Assembly (NCBI GenBank): GCA_002368685.1
Contig: DFEN01000062.1
Location: 1-36,401 of the forward strand
From: Lachnospiraceae bacterium UBA3801
GTDB lineage: Bacteria; Bacillota; Clostridia; Lachnospirales; Lachnospiraceae
Length of the DNA: 36,401 nucleotides
Direction: 5' to 3'
Part shown: positions 1 through 8,284 of the stretch, one piece after another
Layout of the letters: every line of letters begins with the position of its first letter
Numbering within the stretch: position 1 is the first letter of the stretch
Program-made: the position numbers and the translations under genes
The notes under the pieces: generated by a model
What the model saw: only the letters and a program-made list of their open reading frames with translations
Told to the model about the DNA's origin: nothing
Database searches by the model: none

Positions 1-770
1 TCTCCGTTCAGATCTTCACTGATTATACCGGAGCAAAGGGTATATCCATTAAGTCCTACCATCAGATTCAGTATAGTTGCTCTATCATTAGCCTTAATAA
101 TTCTGGAATAATCATAGGTACTAAACTGTTCCTCTGCCAGGAAAAGCGAACTGTTCATTCCCTGATCAAACGAAAGAACCGGATATTTTTGCAGTTCCTT
201 CATGGATATAACCTTCTTATCTGCCAAAGGATGGTTTGAACTTATATATACATAAGTATCACACGTAAAAAGCTCTTTGAATTCAAGATTATTAACGGAG
301 AATAACTTATTCAGAACCTTCTCGTTAAAATCATTCAGGTATAGAACTCCGAGTTCAGACTTGAAGTTCTTTACATTTTCGATAACCTCCATAGTTTTCG
401 TTTCATGAACTGCAAACTCAAAGCTATCCATTCCGTACTGCTCTACTACTTCAACGAAAGCCTTAACAGCAAAGGAATAATGCTGCATAGAAACGCTGAA
501 CTTATGTCTGTTCTTCTTGCCTATGTAGTGATCTGACAGGATATCAAACTGATCTGAAACCTGTCTGGCATATCCCAGGAATTCTTCTCCATCAGGCGTC
601 ATAAGTATACCTCTGTTGGATCTAAGGAAAATATCAAACCCCAGTTCCGCCTCCAGTTCCTTTACTGCACCTGAGAGACTTGGCTGTGATATAAAAAGCT
701 TCTTAGCCGCCTCATTCATTGAACCAGAATCAGCTATTTCTATAACATATTTAAGCTGTTGAAGTGTCAT
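1..770 (-). CDS. LysR-family transcriptional regulator, C-terminus cut by window edge
   Basis: The reading frame opens at an ATG at 770 and stays open to base 1, giving about 256 residues; a full LysR regulator has about 300, so the last part of the effector domain is missing. The N-terminus (MTLQQLKYVIEIADSGSM, then a segment with AAKKLFISQPSLS) is the standard LysR winged helix-turn-helix. The rest fits a periplasmic-binding-like effector domain. AGGTAG lies 4 bases before the start. The gene follows the DUF4867 gene by only 24 bases and may be co-transcribed with it. LysR proteins usually sense a small metabolite and control a nearby operon; the ligand cannot be told from the sequence. Confidence 0.9.
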   Translation of the reverse strand, partial: MTLQQLKYVIEIADSGSMNEAAKKLFISQPSLSGAVKELEAELGFDIFLRSNRGILMTPDGEEFLGYARQVSDQFDILSDHYIGKKNRHKFSVSMQHYSFAVKAFVEVVEQYGMDSFEFAVHETKTMEVIENVKNFKSELGVLYLNDFNEKVLNKLFSVNNLEFKELFTCDTYVYISSNHPLADKKVISMKELQKYPVLSFDQGMNSSLFLAEEQFSTYDYSRIIKANDRATILNLMVGLNGYTLCSGIISEDLNG

Positions 771-794
771 GGTACTACCTCATTTATTACTAGA

Positions 795-1415
795 TTAAAT
801 GCTTATGTTCTCACCAACGAGACCTACGTAAGCGCCTTGTCCTGCTTCTGAAGCATCTGGATGAGCGATGAGCCACTTATTTCTAGCCCAGAGCATCTTA
901 TCCTCAGGGTCTTTTTCAGCCCTCTTCTCCAGATCAGTATTTGTGTTTCTTGGAAGAACTACAGCTACTCTGAAACCTTCCTCGTTTACTCTACATGGAG
1001 CATAATGAAGGGACGTAGCATATACTTCAACCACAGCACCAGCAGGAGCCTCAAAAGCAACTACATCAGCTGTATCAAGCTTTCCATCAATTATCTTCTC
1101 CTGCTTAGCAAGAAGAAGCACGAAGTCTGTTGCGCCGATATTAATCTCACTGTTTCTGTGATACTCCAAACAGTTAAGGGATCTGTTGTATCCCCAGCAC
1201 ATACCTAGCTCGATTGGCATTCCCCCGAATGCATTCTCGCCCAGCTCTCCAAAGATCTTGCAAGCTTCAAGAGAATCGATCCATGGCTCATAAGCCACGC
1301 CTTCAGATGGCATTTCCACCTTCTTCATCGCTTCTACTAGCTCGCTCGTATCGTATCCTGTGAGAACCTTTCCGTATTCTCTGAATTCAGGATCAAATAC
1401 AGAATAAATTGTCAT
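795..1415 (-). CDS. DUF4867-family, cupin-like protein
   Basis: This 206-residue soluble protein has no signal peptide or membrane segment. I recognise it with moderate confidence as DUF4867 from the central block ELGMCWGYN followed by CLEYHRNSEINIG, an arrangement like the metal-binding stretch of cupins (Glu, His and Glu close together). Near residues 120-150 AFEAPAGAVVEVYATSLHYAP gives a second beta/histidine block, as in a cupin fold. No reaction is established that I know of; a role in small-molecule or sugar metabolism is only a guess from the fold. The start is supported by AGGAGG 8 bases upstream. It has its own extended -10 promoter, after the NhaC gene and before lysR. Confidence 0.65.
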   Translation of the reverse strand: MTIYSVFDPEFREYGKVLTGYDTSELVEAMKKVEMPSEGVAYEPWIDSLEACKIFGELGENAFGGMPIELGMCWGYNRSLNCLEYHRNSEINIGATDFVLLLAKQEKIIDGKLDTADVVAFEAPAGAVVEVYATSLHYAPCRVNEEGFRVAVVLPRNTNTDLEKRAEKDPEDKMLWARNKWLIAHPDASEAGQGAYVGLVGENISI

Positions 1416-1454
1416 TGTTTTTACCTCCTATAAAATACTTTTAACACACGCAAT

Positions 1455-1463
1455 TATAGCACA
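1455..1463 (-). promoter_or_regulatory. Extended -10 promoter for the DUF4867 gene
   Basis: On the minus strand the sequence reads TGCTATAAT, a perfect TATAAT with the TGn extension, 40 bases before the ATG at 1415. The -35 region is weak (TTTTAT 17 bases upstream), which is usual for extended -10 promoters. It lies in the 67-base gap after nhaC, so DUF4867 and lysR can be transcribed independently of the upstream operon. Confidence 0.6.
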
Positions 1464-1482
1464 CTAATTATTCAAATAAAAT

Positions 1483-3138
1483 CTATTCTTTTGCTGTTTC
1501 AGCACCAGTATCTTCTGGCTCTCTACCAACAATATTCTCTATAACAAAAAGTGTTGTTATCATAAGAACTACGCCTACAGCAAGGCAAATAGGGGCATTT
1601 TTAATGAAGCCCGCGGCTATATAAGTAACACACGAGACTCCCGCACACGTCAGTGCATACGGCAGCTGCGTCGATACGTGATTGATGTGGTTACACTCTG
1701 CTCCTGCTGAGGCCATGATAGTAGTATCCGAAATAGGTGAACAGTGGTCCCCACAAACAGCTCCGGCAAGACAAGCCGAGATAGATATATACATCATTTC
1801 TCCGCTTGGGAAAACGCCCATAACTATAGGAATAAGGATTCCGAAGGTTCCCCAAGAAGTACCTGTACTGAAGGCAAGTCCAAGAGCAACCAGGAATATA
1901 ACCGCTGGAAGCATAGACTGCATACTAGCTGCTGATTTTGCAACCTTTGCAGCTACCCAGAACTTAGCTCCGAGGAGATTTGTCATTCCTGAAAGAGTCC
2001 ACGCAAAGGTAAGTATAAGGATTGGAGGTACCATCGACTTGAAGCCTTCCGATACACATTCCATGAATTCGCCAAAGCTTATAACATCACGAAGCATGTA
2101 ATAGAAAAATGTGAATATAACCGCGATGATTCCACCGAATACAAGACCCACAGAAGCATCTGCATCTGCAAAGGCTGTTACGAAGTCAACTCCATCGAAG
2201 AAACCACCTGTATAAACCATTCCCATGATACAAGCAAAGATAAGAACAGCAACTGGAAGTATAAGGTCCAGAACTATGCCCTTCTCACTTACTGGATCCT
2301 GTGGATCTATACCCTTTCCGGCAGAACCAGTTGTGAAAAGATCGCCCTTATAAGCATTTAACTCATGAGTCTTCATTGCTCCGTAATCAAGACGTCTAAA
2401 GATAACGAAGAACATCATTATGATTGTAAGAATCGCGTAATAGTTATAAGGAATAGTCTTGATAAAGGCCTGGAAACCATTTATATCAGCGTCCTCAGGA
2501 ACTGAAGATGTTACTGCTGCTGCCCAGGAACTAATAGGTGCAATGATACAAACAGGTGCTGCTGTCGCATCAATTATATATGCAAGCTTTGCACGTGACA
2601 CCTTATGAGTGTCTGTAACTGGTCTCATAACACTACCTACTGTAAGACAGTTGAAGTAGTCATCTACGAAAATAAGCATTCCAAGTACTACTGTCGCTAC
2701 CTGAGCACCAATACGAGTCTTGATACGTTTCGAAGCCCAAGCTCCGAAAGCTGCAGAACCGCCTGCTCTATTCATCAAAGCAACTAGGATTCCGAGCATT
2801 ACAAGGAATACAAGGATTCCTGCATTAAAGGTATCTGCTATCTTGTATAGCATTCCTCCATCTTCGTTGAAGAACATAGTATTAAGTGCAAGTTCTAGGT
2901 TGAAGTTGGAGTATAGAAGTGCTCCACTCACTATTCCTAGAAAAAGGGAGGAATAAACCTCTTTTGTAATAAGCGCTAGAAGAATAGCAATAATTGGTGG
3001 CATAAGAGCAATTGGTGTCGAATAAAACTTGCTCTCATATCCATCTAGTGCTGCCATGTCTACCGGAAACATCAGTGTATAGACAATGAGTCCGATAAGC
3101 ACCATAAGTATAACGCCAGCAATGATCCTCTTGTTCAT
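1483..3138 (-). CDS. NhaC-family Na+/H+ antiporter-like membrane transporter
   Basis: This 551-residue protein is very hydrophobic, with about a dozen membrane segments from residue 5 to the C-terminus. Family marks of the NhaC/Na_H_antiporter group are FVDDYFNCLTVGSVMRPV, IIAPISSWAAAVTSS and GDHCSPISDTTIMASAGAE near the C-terminal end. Members exchange Na+/H+ or swap organic anions or amino acids against cations, so the substrate is open. The start is fixed by AGGAG about 8 bases upstream. The gene begins 18 bases after the response-regulator stop with no terminator between, so it is probably the last gene of the ABC/two-component operon, an unusual partner for such an operon. Confidence 0.88.
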   Translation of the reverse strand: MNKRIIAGVILMVLIGLIVYTLMFPVDMAALDGYESKFYSTPIALMPPIIAILLALITKEVYSSLFLGIVSGALLYSNFNLELALNTMFFNEDGGMLYKIADTFNAGILVFLVMLGILVALMNRAGGSAAFGAWASKRIKTRIGAQVATVVLGMLIFVDDYFNCLTVGSVMRPVTDTHKVSRAKLAYIIDATAAPVCIIAPISSWAAAVTSSVPEDADINGFQAFIKTIPYNYYAILTIIMMFFVIFRRLDYGAMKTHELNAYKGDLFTTGSAGKGIDPQDPVSEKGIVLDLILPVAVLIFACIMGMVYTGGFFDGVDFVTAFADADASVGLVFGGIIAVIFTFFYYMLRDVISFGEFMECVSEGFKSMVPPILILTFAWTLSGMTNLLGAKFWVAAKVAKSAASMQSMLPAVIFLVALGLAFSTGTSWGTFGILIPIVMGVFPSGEMMYISISACLAGAVCGDHCSPISDTTIMASAGAECNHINHVSTQLPYALTCAGVSCVTYIAAGFIKNAPICLAVGVVLMITTLFVIENIVGREPEDTGAETAKE

Positions 3139-3156
3139 AATAAACTCCTTAATAAT

Positions 3157-3807
3157 TTATTTTTTTCCAGTAAGATAATATACCGCAAGGGCGGTTCTGT
3201 GAGAAAGATTTTCCTTCGATAGAAGGTTTGTAATATAGTTCTTAACCGTCCCCTCTGTCAGGAAGAGCTTTGCAGCTATCTCCTTATTCGACAGTCCTTC
3301 AGCTACAGCTTTGATTATATCAAGTTCTCTTTCTGAATATCCTTCAGGATTAAAGGCCGTAGCATCAGAAGTCTGAGTCTGTCCACTCTGCCCTGAAGTA
3401 GATGTCAGAGTTTCGAGAATGCTCTCCTCCATAACGCCCGTACCATTATATACCGACTTAATCATTTGTTTCAAATGGTCTGGTGTATGATTTTTGATAA
3501 GGTAACCCTTAGCCCCACTGCTCAGAGCCTGCTTAACCAGATCATCATCGTCAAAGGTTGTTAGTATCAGAACTTTTCCCAGGTCATGCTCCACGATATA
3601 TTTCGTAGCTTCTATTCCATCCATTTCTGGCATTTGAATATCCATAAGAAACACATCCGGCCTCTCCTTCTCAGCGATTTCTATCGCCTCGCGGCCATTC
3701 GAGGCGCAGCCCAGTACTTCGAAATCATCATCGACATCCAGGATGATCTTCATACCATCCCTAACAAAATCGCTATCATCTGCAATTATAACTTTAATCT
3801 TTTCCAT
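3157..3807 (-). CDS. NarL/LuxR-type response regulator
   Basis: An N-terminal receiver domain carries acidic residues Asp10-Asp11, phospho-acceptor Asp56 in VFLMDIQMP, Thr83-Thr84 and Lys105. A Q/T/S-rich linker follows, then a LuxR-type helix-turn-helix from about residue 155 (YSERELDIIKAVAEGLSNKE, then LFLTEGTVKNYI). I take the ATG at 3807 (216 residues) and not the upstream one at 3876, because AGGAGAAGG sits just before 3807 and the extension would read through a repeat-like palindrome. It is the partner of the histidine kinase encoded immediately upstream. The likely targets are this ABC operon and possibly nhaC. Confidence 0.93.
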   Translation of the reverse strand: MEKIKVIIADDSDFVRDGMKIILDVDDDFEVLGCASNGREAIEIAEKERPDVFLMDIQMPEMDGIEATKYIVEHDLGKVLILTTFDDDDLVKQALSSGAKGYLIKNHTPDHLKQMIKSVYNGTGVMEESILETLTSTSGQSGQTQTSDATAFNPEGYSERELDIIKAVAEGLSNKEIAAKLFLTEGTVKNYITNLLSKENLSHRTALAVYYLTGKK

Positions 3808-3828
3808 ATCCTTCTCCTGAACTAGAAA

Positions 3829-3871
3829 TGTGCAAATAAGGTGTGCAAATAGGGACGTTTCTGTTTGCACA
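3829..3871. repeat. REP-like palindrome with TAGGGACGTTTCT core
   Basis: TGTGCAAA (3842-3849) is mirrored by TTTGCACA (3864-3871) around a 14-base core containing TAGGGACGTTTCT. A further direct copy of TGTGCAAATA stands at 3829-3838. The element fills the gap between the kinase stop and the response-regulator start. A second element with nearly the same core but a different stem is at 15671-15705. The form resembles short REP-type sequences mobilised by REP-associated tyrosine transposases; no transposase is in the window, so this assignment is inference. Confidence 0.5.
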
Positions 3872-3885
3872 TCCATCTACTTATT

Positions 3886-5049
3886 TCAAAGTGGTAGTAA
3901 CATGTTTACTGTAAAACCAGGGGTTGTGGTGTTCATGCCTGACTCATCCCTGGATTCAAAGCTTATAGTTCCACCGGCGGCTCGGGTTCTCTGACGCATA
4001 CCGGAGATTCCCATGCCATCTTCTATCTTATCACATCCGATACCGTTATCGGATATTATACACTTAACCATCTTATTAAGAACTGTTATCGCGATATTAA
4101 TATTCTTACACTTAGAATATTTCATTGAGTTTGTTACGGCTTCAAAAGCATTATCCAGAATGACCTCCCACACTTCGTCCGTAATCTTGGTAAGGTCGCC
4201 TTCATTTGTAAGCTCTGCTTCTACACCCTTCTTGTTGCAGTCCTCACACAGTTCATATAGCTGAAGGAGCGCCATTTGTTTCTTGTCCGGCCTCTCTTTC
4301 CTAAGGATAGCCCTTATTTCATCCATTCCGGTACGGAGCTGATCTATGACCGCCTGTATCATTCCGCGAGCTTTCTCTGGATCCTTATCCATAACGACCT
4401 TGCTCGCTTCGAGCTGATAAATGGAGCCATTAATATTGTGGCCAAGCTTATCATGCAAGGTCTGTGAGAGCTGCGCCCTCTCCTCCAAAACTCGATTCTC
4501 TGACTCGAGGATATTCTTCTTAAGTTCTACTCTCGTGGCATACTCCCGCTTCTCTATATCCCTCTTCAGTCCCTGCTGAGTCTTTGTTTCTTCCAGCATC
4601 TGATTCTTATAATAAAGGAATATAAACTTGTATTGGATATAACACATACAAAGAATCGTAATAACCAAAAACTGTGTCATAAACCCAACTGGAGTATTAA
4701 TAAAAACAGCAAGATAAGGAATAAGAAACCATATAACCTTCACCTCTATCAGAAGCAGCAGTTCATATATCATGAAATAAACAAGAAGTATATATCCACT
4801 TCCACCTACTCTATAAAGGGCACAAAGAAGCACCGCCGCAACAAAATAAAAGAAGAAGCGCCACTTATTTCCAACGATTTCCTTAACCGCCATAGCCGTT
4901 ATATAAAACGAAACAAGCAGGAGTACCTGTACAGATACTCCTGTCCCTGTTTGATTATCACCCATAAACATAATCCCGTATACAGAAAATGTAATCATCA
5001 GAATCACGCGAACCAGTGTAAAATAATTGTCTTTTAGGAATTCCCCCAT
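3886..5049 (-). CDS. NarL-type (HisKA_3) sensor histidine kinase
   Basis: Counting from the ATG at 5049, residues 10-150 hold about five membrane segments with short loops, so sensing is probably intramembrane. A coiled coil follows (about 150-195). The HisKA_3 phospho-acceptor is His199 in LSQTLHDKLGHNINGSIYQL. The ATPase domain shows an N box (NAFEAVTNSMKYSK) and a G box (DNGIGC, then GMGISGMRQR). I prefer ATG 5049 over 5124 because AGAAGGA precedes it and homologous kinases begin close to the first membrane helix. It overlaps the upstream permease gene by 16 bases. Kinases next to ABC-2 exporters commonly sense membrane or cell-wall damage, or the exporter's own substrate. Confidence 0.92.
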   Translation of the reverse strand: MGEFLKDNYFTLVRVILMITFSVYGIMFMGDNQTGTGVSVQVLLLVSFYITAMAVKEIVGNKWRFFFYFVAAVLLCALYRVGGSGYILLVYFMIYELLLLIEVKVIWFLIPYLAVFINTPVGFMTQFLVITILCMCYIQYKFIFLYYKNQMLEETKTQQGLKRDIEKREYATRVELKKNILESENRVLEERAQLSQTLHDKLGHNINGSIYQLEASKVVMDKDPEKARGMIQAVIDQLRTGMDEIRAILRKERPDKKQMALLQLYELCEDCNKKGVEAELTNEGDLTKITDEVWEVILDNAFEAVTNSMKYSKCKNINIAITVLNKMVKCIISDNGIGCDKIEDGMGISGMRQRTRAAGGTISFESRDESGMNTTTPGFTVNMLLPL

Positions 5050-6284
5050 GAATCCGTCCTTCTCATCTTTAGACCTAAGCTTCCCAAGCTGACACTTACA
5101 GCTATGTAAGCTACCGTTATACATATTAACATAGGAAGGGCCTTATTGTCTCCAACAAATATCATTTCTGTCCCCTCTAAGAACCATTTCTGAGGCATCA
5201 TAAAGGACATAACCTTTAGAGCTGTTGAAGTATAATTGAGTGGGAAGTAAAGTCCACTCAGAAGTGCTGAGAAGCACCATGTACAGAAGGCTGCAACATT
5301 TGCGCTCATTACATCTCCCAGGAGTATTCCTATAAGCATACTTACTGAGCTGAAAATGAGTCCCTGCATAAAAATGATCAGGATATATGTAAGCTTACTC
5401 ATTCCTAGGTCATTTGTATCCAGAACTATCGAACAAAGTGAAACAACAATTGCAATCATAAGTGAAATAATAAATGTAGTCACAAACTTTGAAGCAAAAT
5501 ATTTAAGAGTTGAAGCCTTTGTTAGACTTATTCTTGTATAAACACCATTCTTCTGCTCCTTGATAGCTGAATGAGCTACGAAGATTCCGCAGAATACATA
5601 GCCGAGTGTCATAAAGGCAAATGCATAACCCATCTGAGTTTTCTGATTAGTCTGCTTTATCGTAAGATTTCTACCATTTCCTCCGGCTACTGAGACAAGC
5701 TCCTTCTCTGGAAGTAGATCATCACCCATTTCAAGAGTGTCCATCTTACTACCGGCGCTATTTACTCTAGCCAGCTGGAACTTAAGCTCATTTTCGAGAG
5801 CCTCTGTTCTCTCATCATCAGAAAGAACATATATATTAACCGCCTCCTCTGCCTTACCAGCAGACGCTTTCTCTTCAAAATCTGGCTGAAGGAATAAAGC
5901 CACGCCCATCTTGTCCTCGTATCCATCCTTCTTGATTCTCTTATCTACGTAATCGTCTGTAAGCTCTTTATCAGAAATGTCCGCTCTGCATACAAGAATC
6001 AGTCCACTCTTAGCCAGCTTATTTAGAACATATTCTGATATCTCACTATGGGATGCGTCATAAACCTTCACTACATATTCGCCCTTACCACCATAGTAAG
6101 CAACCTTAGAATCATCGCTTTCAAGTTCTGTTATCTTCTCCTCCATATTATCTAGATATGCAGCAGAACTGTCGAACTTAACCTTAAGTATTAGTGTAGA
6201 TAACATAGGCATAAGAATCAGGAAAAACCAGAATGCCTTTGTTCTAAGTAAAAGTTTCATACTTGTTTTAACTAAATGTATCAT
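5034..6284 (-). CDS. ABC-2 type transporter permease (second of a pair)
   Basis: This 416-residue protein has the layout of ABC2_membrane_3 permeases. One N-terminal membrane helix (FWFFLILMPMLSTLIL) is followed by a large extracytoplasmic domain to about residue 215, rich in Asp/Glu/Lys. Five to six C-terminal helices follow (from MGYAFAFMTLGYVFCGIFV, ending at MLICITVAYIAVSVSLGSL). It would form the membrane channel with the permease encoded just upstream, with which it overlaps by four bases (ATGA). Exported substrates of such pairs include peptides, lipids, sodium and antibiotics; nothing here fixes which. Confidence 0.88.
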   Translation of the reverse strand: MIHLVKTSMKLLLRTKAFWFFLILMPMLSTLILKVKFDSSAAYLDNMEEKITELESDDSKVAYYGGKGEYVVKVYDASHSEISEYVLNKLAKSGLILVCRADISDKELTDDYVDKRIKKDGYEDKMGVALFLQPDFEEKASAGKAEEAVNIYVLSDDERTEALENELKFQLARVNSAGSKMDTLEMGDDLLPEKELVSVAGGNGRNLTIKQTNQKTQMGYAFAFMTLGYVFCGIFVAHSAIKEQKNGVYTRISLTKASTLKYFASKFVTTFIISLMIAIVVSLCSIVLDTNDLGMSKLTYILIIFMQGLIFSSVSMLIGILLGDVMSANVAAFCTWCFSALLSGLYFPLNYTSTALKVMSFMMPQKWFLEGTEMIFVGDNKALPMLICITVAYIAVSVSLGSLGLKMRRTDSWGNS

Positions 6285-7378
6285 GCCTTGCCTCTCTTTC
6301 TAAGTGTTCCAGCTATTACAGCTACGATCGAACAAACTACTATTATCGCTATGCTATAAAAACAAGCGCTGCTTATATAATCACTATGACCCATGCAGGA
6401 AAGCTCTACCAATGATCTGTTTATATGATATATAGGAGACGCAAGCTTCACTTCCATAGGATGAACAGAATACATATAGGTTTCAAAGCTTCCTCCAAAG
6501 AATCCCGCAAACCATACAGCTGCAAAAACAGCAATTATAGTCACAACTATATTATCGAAAATGTTATATACCATTAAGCCAAATGCCGAGGCTGCAGCTA
6601 CGGAGAATAAAATAATCAGTAAAGTATATAGAATATTTCCATAGTGGACTCCGAAAAGAACTACTGAAAGCACTCCAGCTAATCCAATACCTAGAAATAC
6701 AGCTACAACAATCGGAATAAATTTAGCCAGATATAACTGAAACTCATTCAGATTTGAAACCTGATATTTCTTTCTGATACGGTACTTCTTCTCACTCATG
6801 AAGATACCGGCTCCGCATACAATCGCACACCATCCAAAGTAGACGATCTCAATTATTCCGTAGTAATCCGTTGAGTCGATTGACTTCATATAATCTGGAT
6901 GTTCTACCCTAAGATCAATCGAGTCAGCTTCAGCACCACCAGCCATGCCGCCAGACGCCATACTAAGCGCTGTCTCAGCTGTGTTTTCATAGAAAGCATT
7001 TACAAAATATTCCAGTATCTTGCCCTCTTCCTTATAATCAGAGCTCTGATACAGCTTATAGGAGTCCTTTTCAAATATTACAAAGCCGCCTATATCATTA
7101 TCCTTAAGTATATCTTCCGGATCCCCAGTAGCGAACTCCCTAAGAGTGAAGCCATTCTCACTCGCCCCATCCACGAAGGCCTCTATTAATTCATCCGGCA
7201 CATCGCCCTCTACTCTATATCCTGCCACGATATCTGAGCCCTCGTATCTTTCCATCATATCTTTAAAGGCACTCGAGAGAAGTGCGATCAGAATCAGTGG
7301 AGCGATTACTATAATCAATATATTTGTCTTGCTTCTCGCCATCAGCTTTACATTATTTTTAATCAAATATCTAATCAT
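6281..7378 (-). CDS. ABC-2 type transporter permease (first of a pair)
   Basis: This 365-residue protein has the same plan as its neighbour. A helix lies at about residues 15-38 (TNILIIVIAPLILIALLSS), then an extracytoplasmic domain to about 185, including a Gly/Ala/Met-rich stretch (SMASGGMAGGAEAD). Further helices run from about 187 to the C-terminus. A basic cytoplasmic loop (MSEKKYRIRKKYQVSN) follows the second helix, where the ATPase would dock. It starts 21 bases after the ATPase stop and is coupled by ATGA to the next permease. The two permeases are divergent in sequence, so they probably form a heterodimer. Confidence 0.86.
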   Translation of the reverse strand: MIRYLIKNNVKLMARSKTNILIIVIAPLILIALLSSAFKDMMERYEGSDIVAGYRVEGDVPDELIEAFVDGASENGFTLREFATGDPEDILKDNDIGGFVIFEKDSYKLYQSSDYKEEGKILEYFVNAFYENTAETALSMASGGMAGGAEADSIDLRVEHPDYMKSIDSTDYYGIIEIVYFGWCAIVCGAGIFMSEKKYRIRKKYQVSNLNEFQLYLAKFIPIVVAVFLGIGLAGVLSVVLFGVHYGNILYTLLIILFSVAAASAFGLMVYNIFDNIVVTIIAVFAAVWFAGFFGGSFETYMYSVHPMEVKLASPIYHINRSLVELSCMGHSDYISSACFYSIAIIVVCSIVAVIAGTLRKRGKA

Positions 7379-7399
7379 CTCATATCCCTCTTCAGCATC

Positions 7400-8152
7400 T
7401 TAATAATCACGAAGCTTCTTTCCTGTAAGTGTAAGGAATACCTCTTCCAGGGTGATACTAGATGTATCATCAACCACCATTTTCTTTAGTTCCTCACTGG
7501 TTCCAGTAGCAATAACCTTACCATTATCCATTATTGCGATTCTGGTACAGATAGCTTCAACCTCTTCCATGTAATGGCTGGTATAAATTACAGTAGCGCC
7601 ATTCTTGTTAGATTCCTTAATCTTATCAAGGATGAAGTTTCTTGACTGCGGATCGATACCAACTGTTGGCTCATCAAATATAAGAAGCTTTGGATGATGT
7701 CCTATAGCGCAGGCTATATTAAGTCTTCTTTTCATACCACCCGAAAATGTCTTAGCATAATCATTTCTTTTTTCAAGAAGTCCTACATATTCGAGGGCCT
7801 CATCTATTCTACTCTTTAGCTCAGCGCCCTTTATTCCGTATAACGAAGTAAAGAGTTCCACATTCTCCCAAGCCTTAAGGTTTCCATGTATTGCAAGCTC
7901 CTGTGGAATGTATCCAAGCTCTCCTATCAGACTCTTATGATTCTTTCTGAAGTCCTTCTCCATGAACTCAACATTTCCAAGAGTAGGTCTTACTATTCCA
8001 CAGATCATATTCATCGTTGTACTCTTACCAGCTCCGTTTGGTCCGAGTAGTCCGAATATCTCTCCCTCTTCAATCTCTATATTTAGGTTATCTACAACAA
8101 CCTTGCCTGAATACTTCTTTGTCAAATCATTTGTTTTAAGAATTGTTCCCAT
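7400..8152 (-). CDS. ABC transporter ATP-binding protein
   Basis: A standard 250-residue ABC ATPase. Walker A is GPNGAGKST (about residues 39-47), the Q loop is in GYIPQELAIHG, the signature is FSGGMKRRLNIA, Walker B is LLIFDEPTVGIDP and the switch His is in YTSHYMEE. The best start is the ATG at 8152, with GGAG seven bases upstream; a GTG immediately before it (8155) would add one residue. It is the first gene of an ATPase-permease-permease-kinase-regulator cluster, the same order as Bacillus yvfR-yvfS-yvfT-yvfU-like loci. A predicted promoter, hairpin and palindrome lie in the 150 bases upstream. Confidence 0.95.
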   Translation of the reverse strand: MGTILKTNDLTKKYSGKVVVDNLNIEIEEGEIFGLLGPNGAGKSTTMNMICGIVRPTLGNVEFMEKDFRKNHKSLIGELGYIPQELAIHGNLKAWENVELFTSLYGIKGAELKSRIDEALEYVGLLEKRNDYAKTFSGGMKRRLNIACAIGHHPKLLIFDEPTVGIDPQSRNFILDKIKESNKNGATVIYTSHYMEEVEAICTRIAIMDNGKVIATGTSEELKKMVVDDTSSITLEEVFLTLTGKKLRDY

Positions 8153-8190
8153 CACTTATCTCCATTTCCCAAATCGCTTTATTAATTAAC

Positions 8191-8235
8191 TAATGCCATG
8201 TTCAAAAGTATCTGTTACTCTTGATCATGGCATTA
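8191..8235 (-). promoter_or_regulatory. Long imperfect hairpin at the predicted start of the ABC/two-component transcript
   Basis: TAATGCCATG (8191-8200) pairs perfectly with CATGGCATTA (8226-8235). The pairing continues inward after single mismatches with TCAA/TTGA and AGTA/TACT, leaving a five-base loop (8211-8215). In total this is 18 paired bases per 20-base arm. The minus-strand -10 box ends exactly where the hairpin begins, so it covers the transcription start and the first ~40 bases of leader. There is no T-tract on either side, so it is a poor terminator. It could be an operator or an mRNA 5' stem. Confidence 0.6.
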
Positions 8236-8240
8236 TTATA
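8235..8240 (-). promoter_or_regulatory. -10 box of the ABC/two-component operon
   Basis: On the minus strand TATAAT occurs here, 83 bases before the ATPase start. The -35 position, 17 bases further upstream, reads TACAAA, a weak match. A strong -10 with a poor -35 fits a promoter that needs an activator, and a perfect palindrome is centred about 65 bases upstream of the expected start. The promoter call is inference from motif and spacing. Confidence 0.5.
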
Positions 8241-8284
8241 TGGATTCCTATTTTATTTTTGTAGTGAAAAAAGGTATATCTTGT

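Noticed and set aside
861..1208. Plus-strand open frame of 115 codons, and similar frames opposite nhaC, galK, galT and the ABC genes
   Set aside because: They lie wholly opposite well-supported genes, have no ribosome sites and give Ser/Ile/Tyr-rich products without family resemblance.
3157..3876. Upstream start (3876) for the NarL-type regulator
   Set aside because: The extra 23 residues would be encoded by the REP-like palindrome and are not part of the receiver fold; AGGAG stands before the ATG at 3807.
8191..8235. Hairpin read as a terminator for the HD-GYP gene
   Set aside because: The stem is strong but neither strand has a T-tract after it, and a consensus -10 box ends at its edge, so a control element is more likely.
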